A DNA stretch of 64,000 nt, from positions 41,166,430-41,230,429 of the forward strand of contig NC_090726.1 of the NCBI RefSeq assembly GCF_036898095.1. Reading direction: 5' to 3'. Of the stretch, positions 31,240-42,160 are shown in pieces (positions within the stretch are counted from its first letter, which is position 1; every line of letters starts with the position of its first letter). The DNA is from Palaemon carinicauda. Taxonomy: Eukaryota; Arthropoda; Malacostraca; Decapoda; Palaemonidae. The notes beneath the pieces are model-generated. The model was given only the letters and a program-made list of their open reading frames with translations. It did no database searches and was not told where the DNA came from. A program made the translations under genes and the position numbers.

Positions 31240-32023
31240 TAAATTCATCATACTATTTATCGGTGTGTGAACAGTTTTCATAAGCTGCCCAGTCTGCCTC
31301 ATCTATCTTCCATTTTGGTGGACACTGAGAAGGAAGATTATGGACATAATTTAACATTATTGGCCAATGGTCACTGCCATGTAGGTGTTCATTTACTGAC
31401 CAAAGGTAGTCCAATCAAATGGATGAGGAACAGATTGACAAATCAATGGCTGATGTAGAGTTGTGGAATACATCATACCTAGTTGGAGAACCATCATTCA
31501 TTAGTATTACATCATTGTTGTCGATTAATTCTTCAACAAGATTACCCCATCTATCGCACACATTTCCACCCCATAAAGTATGCTTTGCATTAAAATCACC
31601 CATTAAAATAAAAGGGGCAGGAAGCTGATTAATCAGGTCTTGGAGGTCAGAAAGTCTAAGCCTTCTTTGATTACCAGCATGATCTAAGAGGAAAAGTTCT
31701 AAGGATGGTTCAATATATAGCGAGCATAAAGTAATTTTTTTTCCGATATGAGTTCTAACTGCACATGCCTGTAGTGGTGTATCGAGTAGGATTGTTTCAA
31801 ATTTTACAGATTTGTGAATAATAAAACCTGTACCACCTTGAGCTCTTGCAGCTTGCAAAGGAGGGGATCTACAAAAATGATAATTGAGTCCAGGATTAAA
31901 TGGTTTGTCACTAATCTTGGTTTCCTGTAGACAAATTACCTTTGTGTCTGAGTCCCTGGTTAAAGTTTTTATTTGCTCAATGCTAGTACTTAGACCTCTG
32001 CAATTCCACTGGATGATAGACAT
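31240..32023 (-). pseudogene. LINE ORF2, APE endonuclease
   Basis: Starts MSIIQWNCRGLSTSIEQIK, a typical beginning with the catalytic Asn. Then VICLQETKIS (Glu), GGTGFIIHKS, ILMGDFNAKHTLWG (Asp and Asn) and TSAIDLSICSS. A stop after SSSI at 31415 cuts the frame; the final part with the catalytic SDH-like box lies in the next frame to about 31350. It would nick target DNA to prime reverse transcription. Confidence 0.8.
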
Positions 32024-32076
32024 TATCTTTTGTTATTATTTTTCTTTGTCTCATTTGTCTTTTGGGACTTTTCAGA

Positions 32077-33206
32077 TTAAGCCATGTATGGCCTGGAGAT
32101 GGAAGGCTTTACTAGGCCACCACTCTTCTTTTCTTTCTTTCTAGGATCTTTATACAAGTCAACCTTAGGATCATGAGCAGTAGGGCACTTACCTGACTTA
32201 GATGAAGGTGAGGATGATGGGGACCTTTTCCTCTTTGAAAGATCTTGTTTTCCAATCTCCATCAAATCCGGTAGAGATTCTGCCTGAGACAATACATTTA
32301 AGGTGGTGGAAGCCACATTGGCTTCCTTGGAGGATTGTGCTAGAACTTCAACAGTTCGAGCACTTAACCCAGAAGGCTGGGCTACTATTTCTAGGGGAGA
32401 TGCTCCTATCGGTGACATTACTTTTGGTGTGTTGGAAACCATATTAACCTCTTTGGAGGTTTGTGCTCTGGCTTTTATAGGCTGAGCACTTGACCCAGAT
32501 GGCTGGGCTACTTCCACTAAAGGAGATGCACCTGACGGGCCAGGTGCTACCACTGGTCCCCCTGTGGTAGTAAGGGGTAGTGGATTATAATCTTTTGGTG
32601 GCATCTTAACTGCGCGAGCAAAATTAAGTTGCTGATTGAGTAAATGCTTTGCATAACCTACACTTATATGTTCAGCATTTGCTTTCAAGATTGCAGCTTC
32701 TTCTTTCTTGTATTCTCTACATCTTTTATCATTTGATTTATGATGATCTTTTATCATTTGATTTATGATGATCTTTACAGTTTGCACAGGTTGTATCTGT
32801 TGCATTGGCCATGTTCTAACAAAGAACAGTTAATACAGATCTTCGTATTATTGCAGTACCGGGAATGGTGACCGTAGTTGAAACAATTAAAGCATTGTAA
32901 AGGTCTAGGTTTATATTCTCGAACACTTACTCTTTCATTCTCAATAATCATATGATCTGGTATAACAGGGGTTTCAAATGTTAAAACTACAATGCTTGTT
33001 TGAGGGATCTTACTTACTTTCCAAACATTAGCAGGGCACATGTCCAGAATTTCTGGTTCTGAAAATTCATATAGAGCTTTAACAAAAACTACTACTTTAC
33101 CATAGCTGAAGCTCATATGTGGTTTAATATCCTTAATAGGATCAATTTCTGCAATCTTCATGCCACAAAGCATGTGAGCTTGAATATCTGATTTCGCATT
33201 AATCAA
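32077..33206 (-). pseudogene. LINE ORF1, zinc-knuckle part
   Basis: 32775-33206 contains YKPRPLQCFNCFNYGHHSRYC, a CX2CX4HX4C knuckle, then a second, CINCSLLEHGQC-like one. 32077-32805 continues with a basic stretch (KEEAAILKANAEHISVGYAK) and a Ser/Pro-rich tail containing two related GASPLEIVAQPSG-type repeats. The frame shifts at about 32790, where a short duplication (atcatttgatttatgatgatc, twice) occurs. Function: RNA-binding nucleocapsid-like protein. Confidence 0.75.
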
Positions 33207-33425
33207 AACAGATTGCTTACCGTATCTGCTAATATCCTTACTTTAAATTAAACCAACTTTTTTTGTATAAATTTACTAATCTTATAATAGTTATAATTAT
33301 CTATCTTCCCAGATGCAATTATCTATGATGGGGGCTTGGGGGTTCTTACTTCTGGAAGTCTATGCTCTATTTCTTTTTCCATCCATTCTTCTGGTTTATA
33401 TACCTCTAGGTGTCTTGGTGCTTTA

Positions 33426-33893
33426 TCACAGAGCCCCAGAAATCAAACAATTGTCAATTTTTATGCTCTCTAAATTTTTATTTGCTTCTAAAGCAATCTC
33501 AAAACTTGAAAATGATACCCAAACTTCCCAAAAGCCTTTACTACCATTAAGCTCCATTAAAATTTCTTTGATTGCCCCAAATCTACAGAAGGCTTCATGA
33601 ATTATGTCATAGCTACAACCAATTGGTATGTTTTTTAAGTGGAGAATTTTCAGATTTTTTGTTGGATCTGGTAATGAGCCAGAACCAGAGAGTAAAGTAT
33701 TACTGTTATCACAAGAATCATTTTCCACCAGTGCCAATAAATTGTCTTTAACTACACTGGTCAGATTAGTATTGTTGGAGGAATCCTTTTTATTGCCGAG
33801 GTTGTCAACAAAACTTTCCTTATTTAAACAAGGAGAAGTCGTCAACGGTGTCTGGGGTTCGCCATTTGATCCAGGGGTACGGGGGAATATCAA
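33426..33893 (-). pseudogene. LINE ORF1, N-terminal RRM-like part
   Basis: The segment ILHLKNIPIGCSYDIIHEAF with FGAIKEILMELNG and VWVSFSSFEIALEANKNL looks like an RNA-recognition motif: a beta strand corresponding to RNP2, a helix, then an RNP1-like strand and a helix. RRM plus CCHC is a known ORF1 type in this group. Frame is lost between 33206 and 33426. Confidence 0.6.
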
Positions 33894-34665
33894 GTTTACT
33901 CATTAATTATTTTTTGGGGGGGAAGGGAAAGGGTCATAATAACAATGAAAAAAAAAACAATGGAAAAAAATTAAGTTTAAGGGAGAGAAAATATTAAGAC
34001 TGTCTGAAATTCCAAAGAAGACACCGTTAGCCTTTCCTGAAATTAATTTCTCCACCAATGACACCTGCGAAAGCTGCTTGCCAAATGTCCACTCCCTACC
34101 CTACCACAAAGGGATGGTACCACTATGATTAGAGTGGCTCAAGTGTATGCCAAACCCGCTTGATAGGACTGAGAGCATTTCAAGAATACAATCATCCCCC
34201 ACTCTAATCATAGTGGCAGGCAAACCGGACAGAATGCCGAGAGTCCTATCTCTATGAAACCGCCAACCCCTGGAATCCGAAGGCCAAATTTCCTACAAGA
34301 TAGTTCCGCGTGCCAGTATGGGAATACTGACACTCCTAGGTGTCCAAACATTTTCGGGCAGTTGGCAATACCACCACAGCTCCCACAATTGATTTTGAAA
34401 TAAAAACCGATCCTGGATACAATGTCCCCTCTAAAAAACCTGGACAGTGAAATGGGTAAGAGAGTTTTGACAGCAAGGTTGGAGACAGCTGATAATTATG
34501 AAGGAGGAATAAGCAATAAGAAGTAATAGAAAAAGAATGAGAGAAATTTAAGAGTCAAACTGAGGAAAAGAAATTCCCCAGTTCGAGAGCCCTCTTGCCC
34601 GTCACAAGCCTCCAGCACGGGAATGATATGCCGTGCTGAAGCCCGATGACTTCATCAAGGCATTC
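33894..34665. other. LINE 5' region with strong inverted repeats
   Basis: An 18-bp sequence ccactatgattagagtgg (34120-34137) is exactly inverted at 34199-34216, and a second pair (tgataggactgagagc against gagagtcctatc near 34240) extends the pairing. The rest is unremarkable. The border with E2 leader is only estimated from where similarity to E1 resumes (about 34666). Confidence 0.55.
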
Positions 34666-34823
34666 TTTTGTTAAGAGGGTACGCATAGCAGAGGCCAACT
34701 TCACAAACACTCTGTCAAAGGAAAAGCAAAAGAAAGATTAGTAATGGCTGTTCAAAAAAGGCGAGGGTGAAAGCAGACACGTCCGTCTGCCACAAAAGAC
34801 GAGAGCAAAGTGAGCTCAATCAC

Positions 34824-34886
<63 letters not shown>

Positions 34887-35036
34887 GGTTAGCAAGCTAC
34901 CCTCCCTAAACCCCCCCCCTAACTAGCGGTGGGGTAGTAAACCCTCGTTAAAATTCTAATGGCTCGTCATTTCAGCTACGCCGAAAGTAATTACCCAATG
35001 TAAATAGCGTGGTTTGTATTTCAGTTACGGAACAAA
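34666..35036. repeat. 5' leader remnant and terminal repeat of E2
   Basis: From about 34680 it aligns with E1 4490-4799 (gcagaggccaacttc, agcaaagtgagct, then caagctaccc). The terminal repeat contains a TG microsatellite followed by a G run (34827-34889), an expansion of cacaggtgtgtg present in unexpanded form in E1. Ends at gttacggaacaaa. Confidence 0.75.
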
Positions 35037-35481
35037 CAAGAATTTTGGATATAAGGCTTAAGCTGAAGATTGCTTTTGGTAAGTCTCGTACACCACTTTG
35101 TTACTGCTGTAAAGATCACCTAAAAAATGAAACAAATACATTATCAATAACGTTTACTTAGTTATGGAAAAACTAACAATTAAATATTTACTAGTGTAAA
35201 TAAATACTACAAACAGATTTACTTAGGTGTTAATATACCATGACATGAGTAGCCTACACTGTGCAACATGTATAGATCTTTAATGGGTCTTGAAATGATT
35301 GCCAATTCTGCTGGGTGTTATCGTACACAGATGATGAATTTAATACTAGTATGGACCTTCATTAGTGTCACCTATTTTAGGAGATTTTTTTCATGTGCTA
35401 GACTGTTTTATATGTTTGGAACTGCAGAGCGGATCAGTTAGAAATTTGACAGACATTTTTAGCTGGGTAAAATGAATTTGT
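35037..35481. other. Spacer between E2 and DIRS C, no gene seen
   Basis: AT-rich DNA without recognisable features. Confidence 0.6.
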
Positions 35482-35690
35482 AAAATGTTATTTTCATTAG
35501 TAAAATAAATTTTTGAATATACTTACCCGATAATCATGTAGCTGTCAACTCTGTTGCCCGACAGAATTCTACGGAAGGGATACGCCAGCGATCGCTATAC
35601 AAGAGGGGGGTGTACTCACAAGCGCCACCTGTGGCCAGGTACTGCAGTACTTCTTGTTGACACCACTTCAATTTTTCCTCGGTCCACTGG
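35482..35690. repeat. 3' terminal repeat of DIRS C
   Basis: Outer extension at 35482-35523 plus the reverse complement of 42161-42320. Confidence 0.85.
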
Positions 35691-35721
35691 TTCTATGGGG
35701 AGGAAGGGTGGGTCAATTAAA

Positions 35722-35812
35722 TCATGATTATCGGGTAAGTATATTCAAAAATTTATTTTACTAATGAAAATAACATTTTTCAATATTAAACTTACCCGAT
35801 AATCATGTAGCT
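35722..35812. repeat. ICR of DIRS C
   Basis: Complement of both outer ends fused at aacatttttcaatatt, as in A and B. Confidence 0.85.
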
Positions 35813-36197
35813 GATTCACACCCAGGGAGGTGGGTGAAAACCAGTGTACATGTATATCAAGAAGCTAAGTATCCCGTATTTCATATTATCAGTTATTCAA
35901 AATAACAATGAAATTACAAGTACCTGGTAAGGAAGTCGACTTGAGCCATTACTCTGCCTTAAATAAGTTCGTCTTCCTTACTGAGCGCAGCGTTCCTCTT
36001 AGGAGGCTGAACAACTCTAAGGTGCTGAAGTATCAAGGGCTGCAACCCATACTAAAGGACCTCATCACAACCTTTAACCTCGGCGCTTCTCAAGAAAGAA
36101 TTGACCACCCGCCAAATCAACAAGGATGTGGAAGGCTTCTTAGCCGACCGTACAACCCATAAAAAGTATTCAAGAGAAAGGTTAAAAGGTTATGGGA
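35813..36197. other. 3' non-coding region of DIRS C
   Basis: Collinear with 8183-8568 of A and 14874-15285 of B, with the gattcacacccagg start. No gene seen; an 84-codon open stretch on the plus strand is not conserved. Confidence 0.55.
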
Positions 36198-37410
36198 TTA
36201 TGGGAATGTAGTGGCTGAGCCCTCGCCTACTACTGCATTCGTTGCTACGAATGGTCCCAGGGTGTAGCAGTACTCGTAAAGAGACTGGACATCTTTGAGA
36301 TAGAATGATGCGAACACTGACTTGCTTCTCCAATAGGTTGCATCCATAACACTCTGCAGAGAATGGCTCTGTTTGAAGGCCACTGAAGTAGCCACAGCTC
36401 CCACTTCATGTGTCCTTACCTTCAGCAAAGCAAGGTCTTCTTCCTTCAGATGAGAATGTGCTTCCCTAATCAGAAGCCTGAATAGTAAGAAACTGAGTTC
36501 TTAGAACTTGGAAAAGAAGGTTTCTTGATAGCACACCATAAGGCTTCTGATTGTCCTCGTAAAGGTTAAGACCTTTTTAGATAGTACCTAAGAGCTCTAA
36601 CTGGGCAAAGTACTCTCTCCAGTTCATTCCCCACCAAGTTGGACAGGCTTGGGATCTCGAACGACTTAGGCCAAGGACGTGAAGGAAGCTCGTTTAGTAA
36701 AAACCGAGCTGCAAGGAACATGTAGCCGTTTCAGATGTGAAAACAATGATCCTGCTGAAGGCGTGGATCTCACTTACTCTTTTAGCTGTTGTCAAGCACA
36801 CGAGGAAAAGAGTTTTTAATGTGAGGTCCTAAAAAGAGGCTGATTGGAGAGGTTCAAATCTTGATGACATAAGGAACCTTAGGACCACGTCTAGATTCCA
36901 GCCTGGAGTGGACAACCGACGTTCCTTTGAGGTCTCAAAAGACCTAGGGAGGTCCTGTAGATCTTTGTTGGTGGAAAGATCCAAGCCTCTGTGGCGGAAA
37001 ACCGCTGCCAACATACTTCTGTAACCCTTGATCGTAGGAGCTGAAAGGGATCTTACTTTCCTTAGATATAACAGGAAGTCAGCAATCTGGGTTACAGTGG
37101 TACTGGTTGAGGAAACTGCATTGGTCTTGTACCAGCTACGGAAGACTTCCCCTTGAGACTGATAGATTCTGAGAGTGGATGTTCTCCTTGCTTTGGCAAT
37201 CGCTCTGGCTGCCTCCTTCGAAAAGCCCCTAGTTCTTGAGAGTTTCGAAAGTCTGAAGGCAGTCAGACGAAGAGCGTGGAGGTTTGGGTGTACCTTCTTT
37301 ACGTGAGGTAGACGTAGAAGGTTCACTCCTAGAGGAAGAGTCCTGGGAATGTCGACCAGCCATTGCAGTACCTCTAAGAACCATTCTCTCGCGGGCCAGA
37401 GCGGAGCCAA
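36198..37410 (-). pseudogene. Tyrosine recombinase (DIRS C), frameshifted
   Basis: 36198-36428 encodes the C-terminal active-site block THEVGAVATSVAF, TYWRSKSVF and FYLKDV; here HxxR reads HEVG, so the catalytic Arg is lost. 36829-37410 encodes TRGFSKEAARAIAKARR, YQSQGEVFRSWY and TIKGYRSMLAAVFRHRGL. The linker 36429-36828 has multiple indels. A deletion near 37245 removes the linker codons before the core-binding domain. Confidence 0.75.
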
Positions 37411-37800
37411 CCAACGTCAGCCGTGTCCCTTTGCGAGAGGAGAACTTCTGAAGTACCCTGTTGACAATCTTGAACGGCGGGAATGCATACAGGTCGAGAT
37501 GGAACCAATCCAGCAGAAAAGCATCCACGTGAACTGCTGCTGGGTCTGGAATCGGAGAACAATACAACAGGAGTCTCTAGGTTATCGAGGTAGCGAACAG
37601 ATCTATGGTTGGCTGACCCCACAGGGCCCAAAGTCTGCTGCAAACATTCTTGTGAAGGGTCCACTCTGTGGGGATGACCTGACCCTTCCGGCTGAGGTGA
37701 TCTGCCATGACATTCATACCGCCCTGAATGAACCTCGTTACCAGCGTGAGCTTTCGATCTTTAGACCAGATGAGGAGGTCCCTTGCGATCTAGAACAACT
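37229..37800 (-). pseudogene. MT-like domain (DIRS C)
   Basis: YCSPIPDPAAVHVDAFLLDW, LYAFPPFKIVNRV and LAREWF-like segments, interrupted around 37400 by a one-base change. As in A it overlaps the recombinase N-terminus. Confidence 0.6.
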
Positions 37801-38061
37801 TCACGAAAGAGTCCCTCCCTGCTTGAAGATGTAAGCCAGGGCTGTGGTGTTGTCAGAGTCCACCTCCACCACTTTGTTAAGCTGGAGGGACTTGAAGTTT
37901 ATCAAGGCCAGAAGAACCGCCAACAACTCCTTGCAATTGATGTGAAGTGTCCTTTGCTCCTGATTCCATGTTCCCGAGCATTCCTGTCCGTCCAAAGTCG
38001 CACCCCAGCCCGTGTCTGATGTGTCCGAGAGGAGACGGCGGTCGGGTTTCTGAACAGCCAA
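37801..38061 (-). pseudogene. RNase H domain (DIRS C)
   Basis: LLSDTSDTGWGATL (Asp), INCKELLAVLLAL (Glu) and VDSDNTTALAYIFKQGG (Asp). The frame breaks after KQGGTLS before the last Asp. Confidence 0.7.
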
Positions 38062-38520
38062 AGGTAGACTTCCTTGAGAAGAAAGCTGTTCTTACACCAC
38101 GCGAGAGAAGACCTCCTCTCTTCGGAAACAGGAACTGAGACCGTCTCTAGCGTCATGTCCTTTATCCAGTGAGCAGCTAGATGATACTGAAGGGGGGGAG
38201 GTGGAGTCTCCCTAACACGATGAACAGGGCCAGCGATGAAAGTGTCCCTGTTAGACTCATCCACTACCTGACTGAGCATCGGTTCCTTCTCAGCATGCTC
38301 TGGATGCATTCTAGGGCTTGGAAGATCCTTGGGGCCGACGGAAAAGCCCGAAAAGCTCGACTCTGAAGATCCATACCCAGGGAGACAATGGTCTGGGATG
38401 GGATGAGCTGAGACTCCTCAAAATTGACCAGGAGGCCCAGTTCCTTGGTCAGATCCATAGTCCATCTGAGAATCTCCAGACAGCGACGACTTGTGGGAGC
38501 TCTTAAAAGCCAGTCGTCTG
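38062..38520 (-). pseudogene. Reverse transcriptase remnant (DIRS C)
   Basis: DDWLLRAPTSRRCLEIL, a NFEESQLIPSQTIV segment and FPSAPRIFQALE, i.e. only the part after the catalytic box. The upstream join near 38518 is the same as in A. Confidence 0.78.
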
Positions 38521-39118
38521 ACGGAGCCGGACACAAGATCATGGTACTGCTGCACAGTCTGTGAACTGTCAACCATGGGGAAGCGAGGAAGTACAGTGAC
38601 AACCCGAAGCTGTCTAGACTGTCTGGGTCGTACAGACAACTCCTTATCGGGTTGCTGAGGTTGCCGCACTGCGTCACAACAAGTCACTTCTGCTGGTTGT
38701 TGAACGTCTTCCCAGTGACACACTGACTCCGTAAACAAAAAATCCTTTAACAAGGACTAAGCTTGGACTGCATGTCTTGCAACACAGCTCAAGGTCTATG
38801 GGAGCAGGTGTGGTAACAGACGGGGTTAGTGACTGAAGTGGAACCATTACCTTCCCTGGAAGCATGTTATGCTTAAATAAAAGTCCATAGGAGGCTACGC
38901 AGCTAAAGGCTCCTCTCCAAATGACAGAGTCCTCAAGGGAATATCAGAAGGAGGGAGAAAAGCACTTTCTCATCTACAGGGACCATATCCGAGAAAAGCT
39001 AAGTTCTCTCAGTGAGGGTTTCAATGGTGCAAAAGCAGCAGACTAGAAGGCAACGTTATGAAACTGCTTGACAGTCTAGTGAGTTGGCAACAACCAAAGA
39101 TGTGTGACTGAGAAGCAT
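38521..39118 (-). pseudogene. gag-like remnant replacing RT (DIRS C)
   Basis: Nearly identical to 10896-11480 of A, including the EDVQQPAEVTCCDAVRQPQQ segment. No continuous frame. Confidence 0.4.
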
Positions 39119-39460
39119 GCGGTAAGGTATGCAGAGCATGTTGTATGCAGAGCATGCTGTATGCAGAGCATGCTGTATGCAGAGCATGCTGAATGCAGAG
39201 CATGCTGAATGCAGAGCATGCTGAATGCAGAGCATGCTGTATGCAGAGCATGTTGTATGCAGAGCATGCTGAATGCAGAGCATGCTGAATGCAGAGCATG
39301 CTGAATGCAGAGCATGCTGTATGCAGAGCATGCTGTATGTAGAGCATGTTGTATGCAGAGCATGCTGAATGCAGAGCATGCTGTATGCAGAGCATGTTGT
39401 ATGCAGAGCATGCTGTATGCAGAGCATGCTGTATGTAGAGCATGCTGTAAGGTAAGCAGA
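39119..39460. repeat. 16-bp tandem repeat in gag (DIRS C), open in all three minus frames
   Basis: About 20 units of a 16-bp sequence (gcagagcatgctgaat and variants with gtat). Because 16 is not a multiple of three and the unit has no stop on the minus strand, all three minus frames stay open for 130-160 codons, each spelling a cyclic SMLCIQHALHTACSAY-type peptide. The core agcatgct is self-complementary. Position equals the repeats of A. Confidence 0.88.
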
Positions 39461-39950
39461 GCGTGTTGCATGGCGTGTAAAATTTCTCAGAAATTCCATG
39501 ACCAGTGCTAGAGTGAGTAATATCGCATTACCGTCCATTGAAAGTGCACGTGCCGAGGGAATTGATTTAGACTGTTTTGTTGATGAATTTGATAGCCGGC
39601 ATGATAATCGTAGAATTAAGCTACACTAAATGTACTATAATCTACTTCACCTCAGGAAAGGGAAACTCGCCCTGTTGGCAACACTGCATTACTTCATGCA
39701 TGCTTGCATGAGGTTTTAATATCAACATAATATTTACCTTACATTCATAACTCATGATTCATTTTTGTTTTGAAGATATTTTTGCCATATTATGCTATAT
39801 TGTTAAAAATATATTGCAAGGAATACATATATATTTTTATATAAGTAATACAAATAACCTCCATTATCATAATGTTTGTGTAGGCATACATGTATATGAT
39901 TACAAATGCAAGTTATGAAAGAAATGAGGTGTTATTACCAAGTTGAATGG
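39461..39950. other. Non-coding insertion in gag of DIRS C
   Basis: About 0.47 kb of AT-rich sequence with no counterpart in A or B, flanked by gag-like repeat DNA on both sides. No terminal repeats or ORFs were identified. Confidence 0.45.
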
Positions 39951-40985
39951 GAAGAGGCTCAAGTTGAGGAGAAAGTGGCAGATGCATGCGTTGAGGTGGC
40001 TGACTCATAGCATGAGGTTGCTGCCTCAAGAGTTGCGCTTGCTGTAAGGGTTGCGGATGCGCAGTAGCAGGTTCCTGAGGAACAAGTTAAGGTTCCTGAG
40101 GTGTGAGCTGCGAGAGTTGAGGTAGCGGCTGCGCAGAACGCAGTTCTTGTCTCGCGAGTTGAGGTTCCTGAGGTGCTAGCCTAAGCTGCAGCGAGTGCTG
40201 AGGTGGCTGCCTCATTGATGGAAGAGGTTGTCGTACCTCAAGAGATTGTCGCCTCGCTGGTGGAACCGCAAGCGGAAGCGGAGGAAGTAAGGCATAAGAT
40301 TCCTGCTCCCATTGCTGAGGTTGCCTTAAGGAAGGCGGAGGTTGCTGCACACCGCTGGTAACTGGCAACTCAGTACGCGGTAAGGTATCCTGAGGAACCT
40401 CAACATCGTACGCCTGGCAGACTGGACTGCGGTGAGGCGGAGCGATCGCAGGAGGAGGTGTAACCTTCTCAGCCTGACACTCACGCATTAAGACCGCAAG
40501 CTGTGACTGCATGGACTGCAGCAAAGTCATCTTGGGGTCGGCAGACGCTAAGGTCTGCTGAGGCAAAGCCTTAACAGAAGATGAGGTCTGTTGCGGCATC
40601 ACCTTACCTCTCTTAGGAGGTGTGCAGTCACCTGATGACTGCGGAGAGTCAGAGCTAACCCAATGACTGCATCCGGGTTGTTGAACTCTAGAGGTCTGGA
40701 CTTTACGTTTAAGAGGTCTTGAGACCTGAGTCCAGCGTTATCTCCCCGAAATTTCTTCTGCAGACGAGTAAAATAAGGGCTCAATCGTCTGCGGGTGGGA
40801 GTGACGGTCTCTGTAAGACACGCCCGCAACCACCGAGGATACTTCTGTGCGCCGATCAAGGCCTGCCGAACCCTTTTGCCCTTCGACATTGCTTCTCCCC
40901 TGGGCTTGGGAGCTTGCAAGAGGTCCCGGACTGGGAGGACGACTGGCACGCAAGAAGTACCCTCACGCACAACACTGACACACTT
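39951..40985 (-). pseudogene. gag N-terminal part (DIRS C)
   Basis: 40087-40602 encodes the Gln/Pro-rich zone with SVKALPQQTLASADPKMTLL and CQAYDVEVPQ, very close to B gag. 40599-40997 and 40738-40953 contain SSQAQGRSNVEGQKGSAGLD and YRDRHSHPQT in shifted frames. As in A, similarity to B stops upstream of the SVRAS region and the leader begins. Confidence 0.65.
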
Positions 40986-42160
40986 TGCGCTAATCACTTA
41001 TCACTTTTGAATTTCTGTTTGCACTTATTTCACTGAACTCGAAACTTTAAGTGGTTTGTACCTGAAACACGCAATTCTATCCTTCTTTAAAAGTTAGTAA
41101 TTGCGAAAACAGAATTACAATGTAACAGAAAAATCTAATGAAAGATAAATAATTCAGTGGCTGGAAAGAGACTAAACACTAGAACAAATAAACTACGTTT
41201 AAAATCTCTCACCGCATAAAGCTTGAGAACAAGAATAAACTCTAGAAACGTTTACCTTCTTCCCCTAAAGAGACTAGGGAGAAGAGCAAAAACGATAACG
41301 TTACTCGCTTGAACGAAACGTTTATCCAGCTCTCACTCCCTCCGTCTCTATCTCTCTCTCTCTCTCTCTCTAGACTTAGAACCTGAGAGAAGAGCCCAAT
41401 CATATATACTCGTTAAAACATATTATTGTTAAAGGAAAAAAACTGAAAGATTTCCCAAATAAAAAGTTCCTTTATTAGAATTAAAACCATTAAGCTAAGA
41501 AAGAATGAACAAAACGTTATAAACGGTTTACTCTTACTGCAACGTGACACCGTGAAAATTCTCTCTCTATCGTAACGATAGAGCGCAAGTTGAACGTTCT
41601 GAACGTCAACAACTGCAGAGACAAAACAAAACGTTAGTTCAACTTTGAAACAGTACGAGACTATCAAAGAAATTCTTTCAAAAACATTAAAATAGCATAA
41701 TATGTTAACAGGTAAAACCGAAATGACGGGCTCAATGTTAATTAACTTCGGTACAAGAAAAGACCGCCTACTATTAGGAAAGGTCGAATATAAACAAATA
41801 TAAAAATTAATTCTAATAGTTTTATAATAAAAGGAAGTTAATCGAAGAGGCCTATAAAAGGCGGAGAGATATAAAATAAATCTATAACTTTTGTTAAGCA
41901 AAATTAAGAAAGAGAGAGTATACTCTCTTAGACACCAACACTTCCGTCTAAGGGAAGGGTCGGCCATTTAAAGGTGAAAGAGAGTTCATACTCTCTTCGT
42001 CACCATAATTAATCAAATTAATTCCAAAAGCTAGCTAAGCTAATAATAGAACTTCCTGAATAGCGAAAGCTGAAAGCTTAGAGCAATACTTCACCAAAAA
42101 CCGTGAACAAGACTCCAAAATTATAAGCGTATCCATGAACGTCTTGCCGGAAGCACGACA
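40986..42160. other. Long 5' leader (DIRS C)
   Basis: Collinear with 13191-14370 of A. Inverted repeat at 41070-41105, CT microsatellite at about 41349-41371 and palindrome ctctatcgtaacgatagag at 41565-41583. No gene; a 184-codon minus-strand open stretch (41413-41967) is not conserved with A. Confidence 0.65.

Larger units (their letters stand above)
28084..34665 (-). mobile_element. Non-LTR retrotransposon (I-superfamily-like, RNase H-bearing), degraded
   Basis: Minus strand, 5' to 3': structured 5' region, ORF1 with an RRM-like part and CCHC knuckles, ORF2 with APE endonuclease, RT and RNase H, 3' UTR, and an end in a short attgaattgaat repeat. APE, RT plus RNase H and a zinc-knuckle ORF1 fit the I group; the exact clade is not determined. 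Both ORFs contain several stops and frameshifts. The 5' border is approximate. E1 sequence 1960-4480 has no counterpart in E2, so the insertion replaced or accompanied loss of gag. Confidence 0.82.
6029..35036 (-). mobile_element. DIRS-like retrotransposon E2, split by nested insertions
   Basis: The 3' end (6029) and the 5' end (35036) share inverted terminal repeats of the E family. Between them, in minus-strand order, are leader remnant (34666-34805), gag (26700-28083), RT (25800-26700), RNase H and MT-like segments (24950-25800), tyrosine recombinase (24548-24950 plus 6820-7571) and a 3' non-coding stretch with ICR. The recombinase is split by a 17-kb insertion with TTAA flanks, and the gag by a LINE. 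Removing these leaves collinearity with elements A-D. All genes carry frameshifts, so the copy is inactive. Confidence 0.8.

Noticed and set aside
39021..39538. Three overlapping 130-160-codon ORFs with cyclic Cys/Ala/His peptides
   Set aside because: They are one 16-bp repeat read in three frames, not separate proteins.
41413..41967. 184-codon ORF in the DIRS C leader
   Set aside because: Not conserved in A or D, AT-rich, and spans the conserved palindrome; likely chance.
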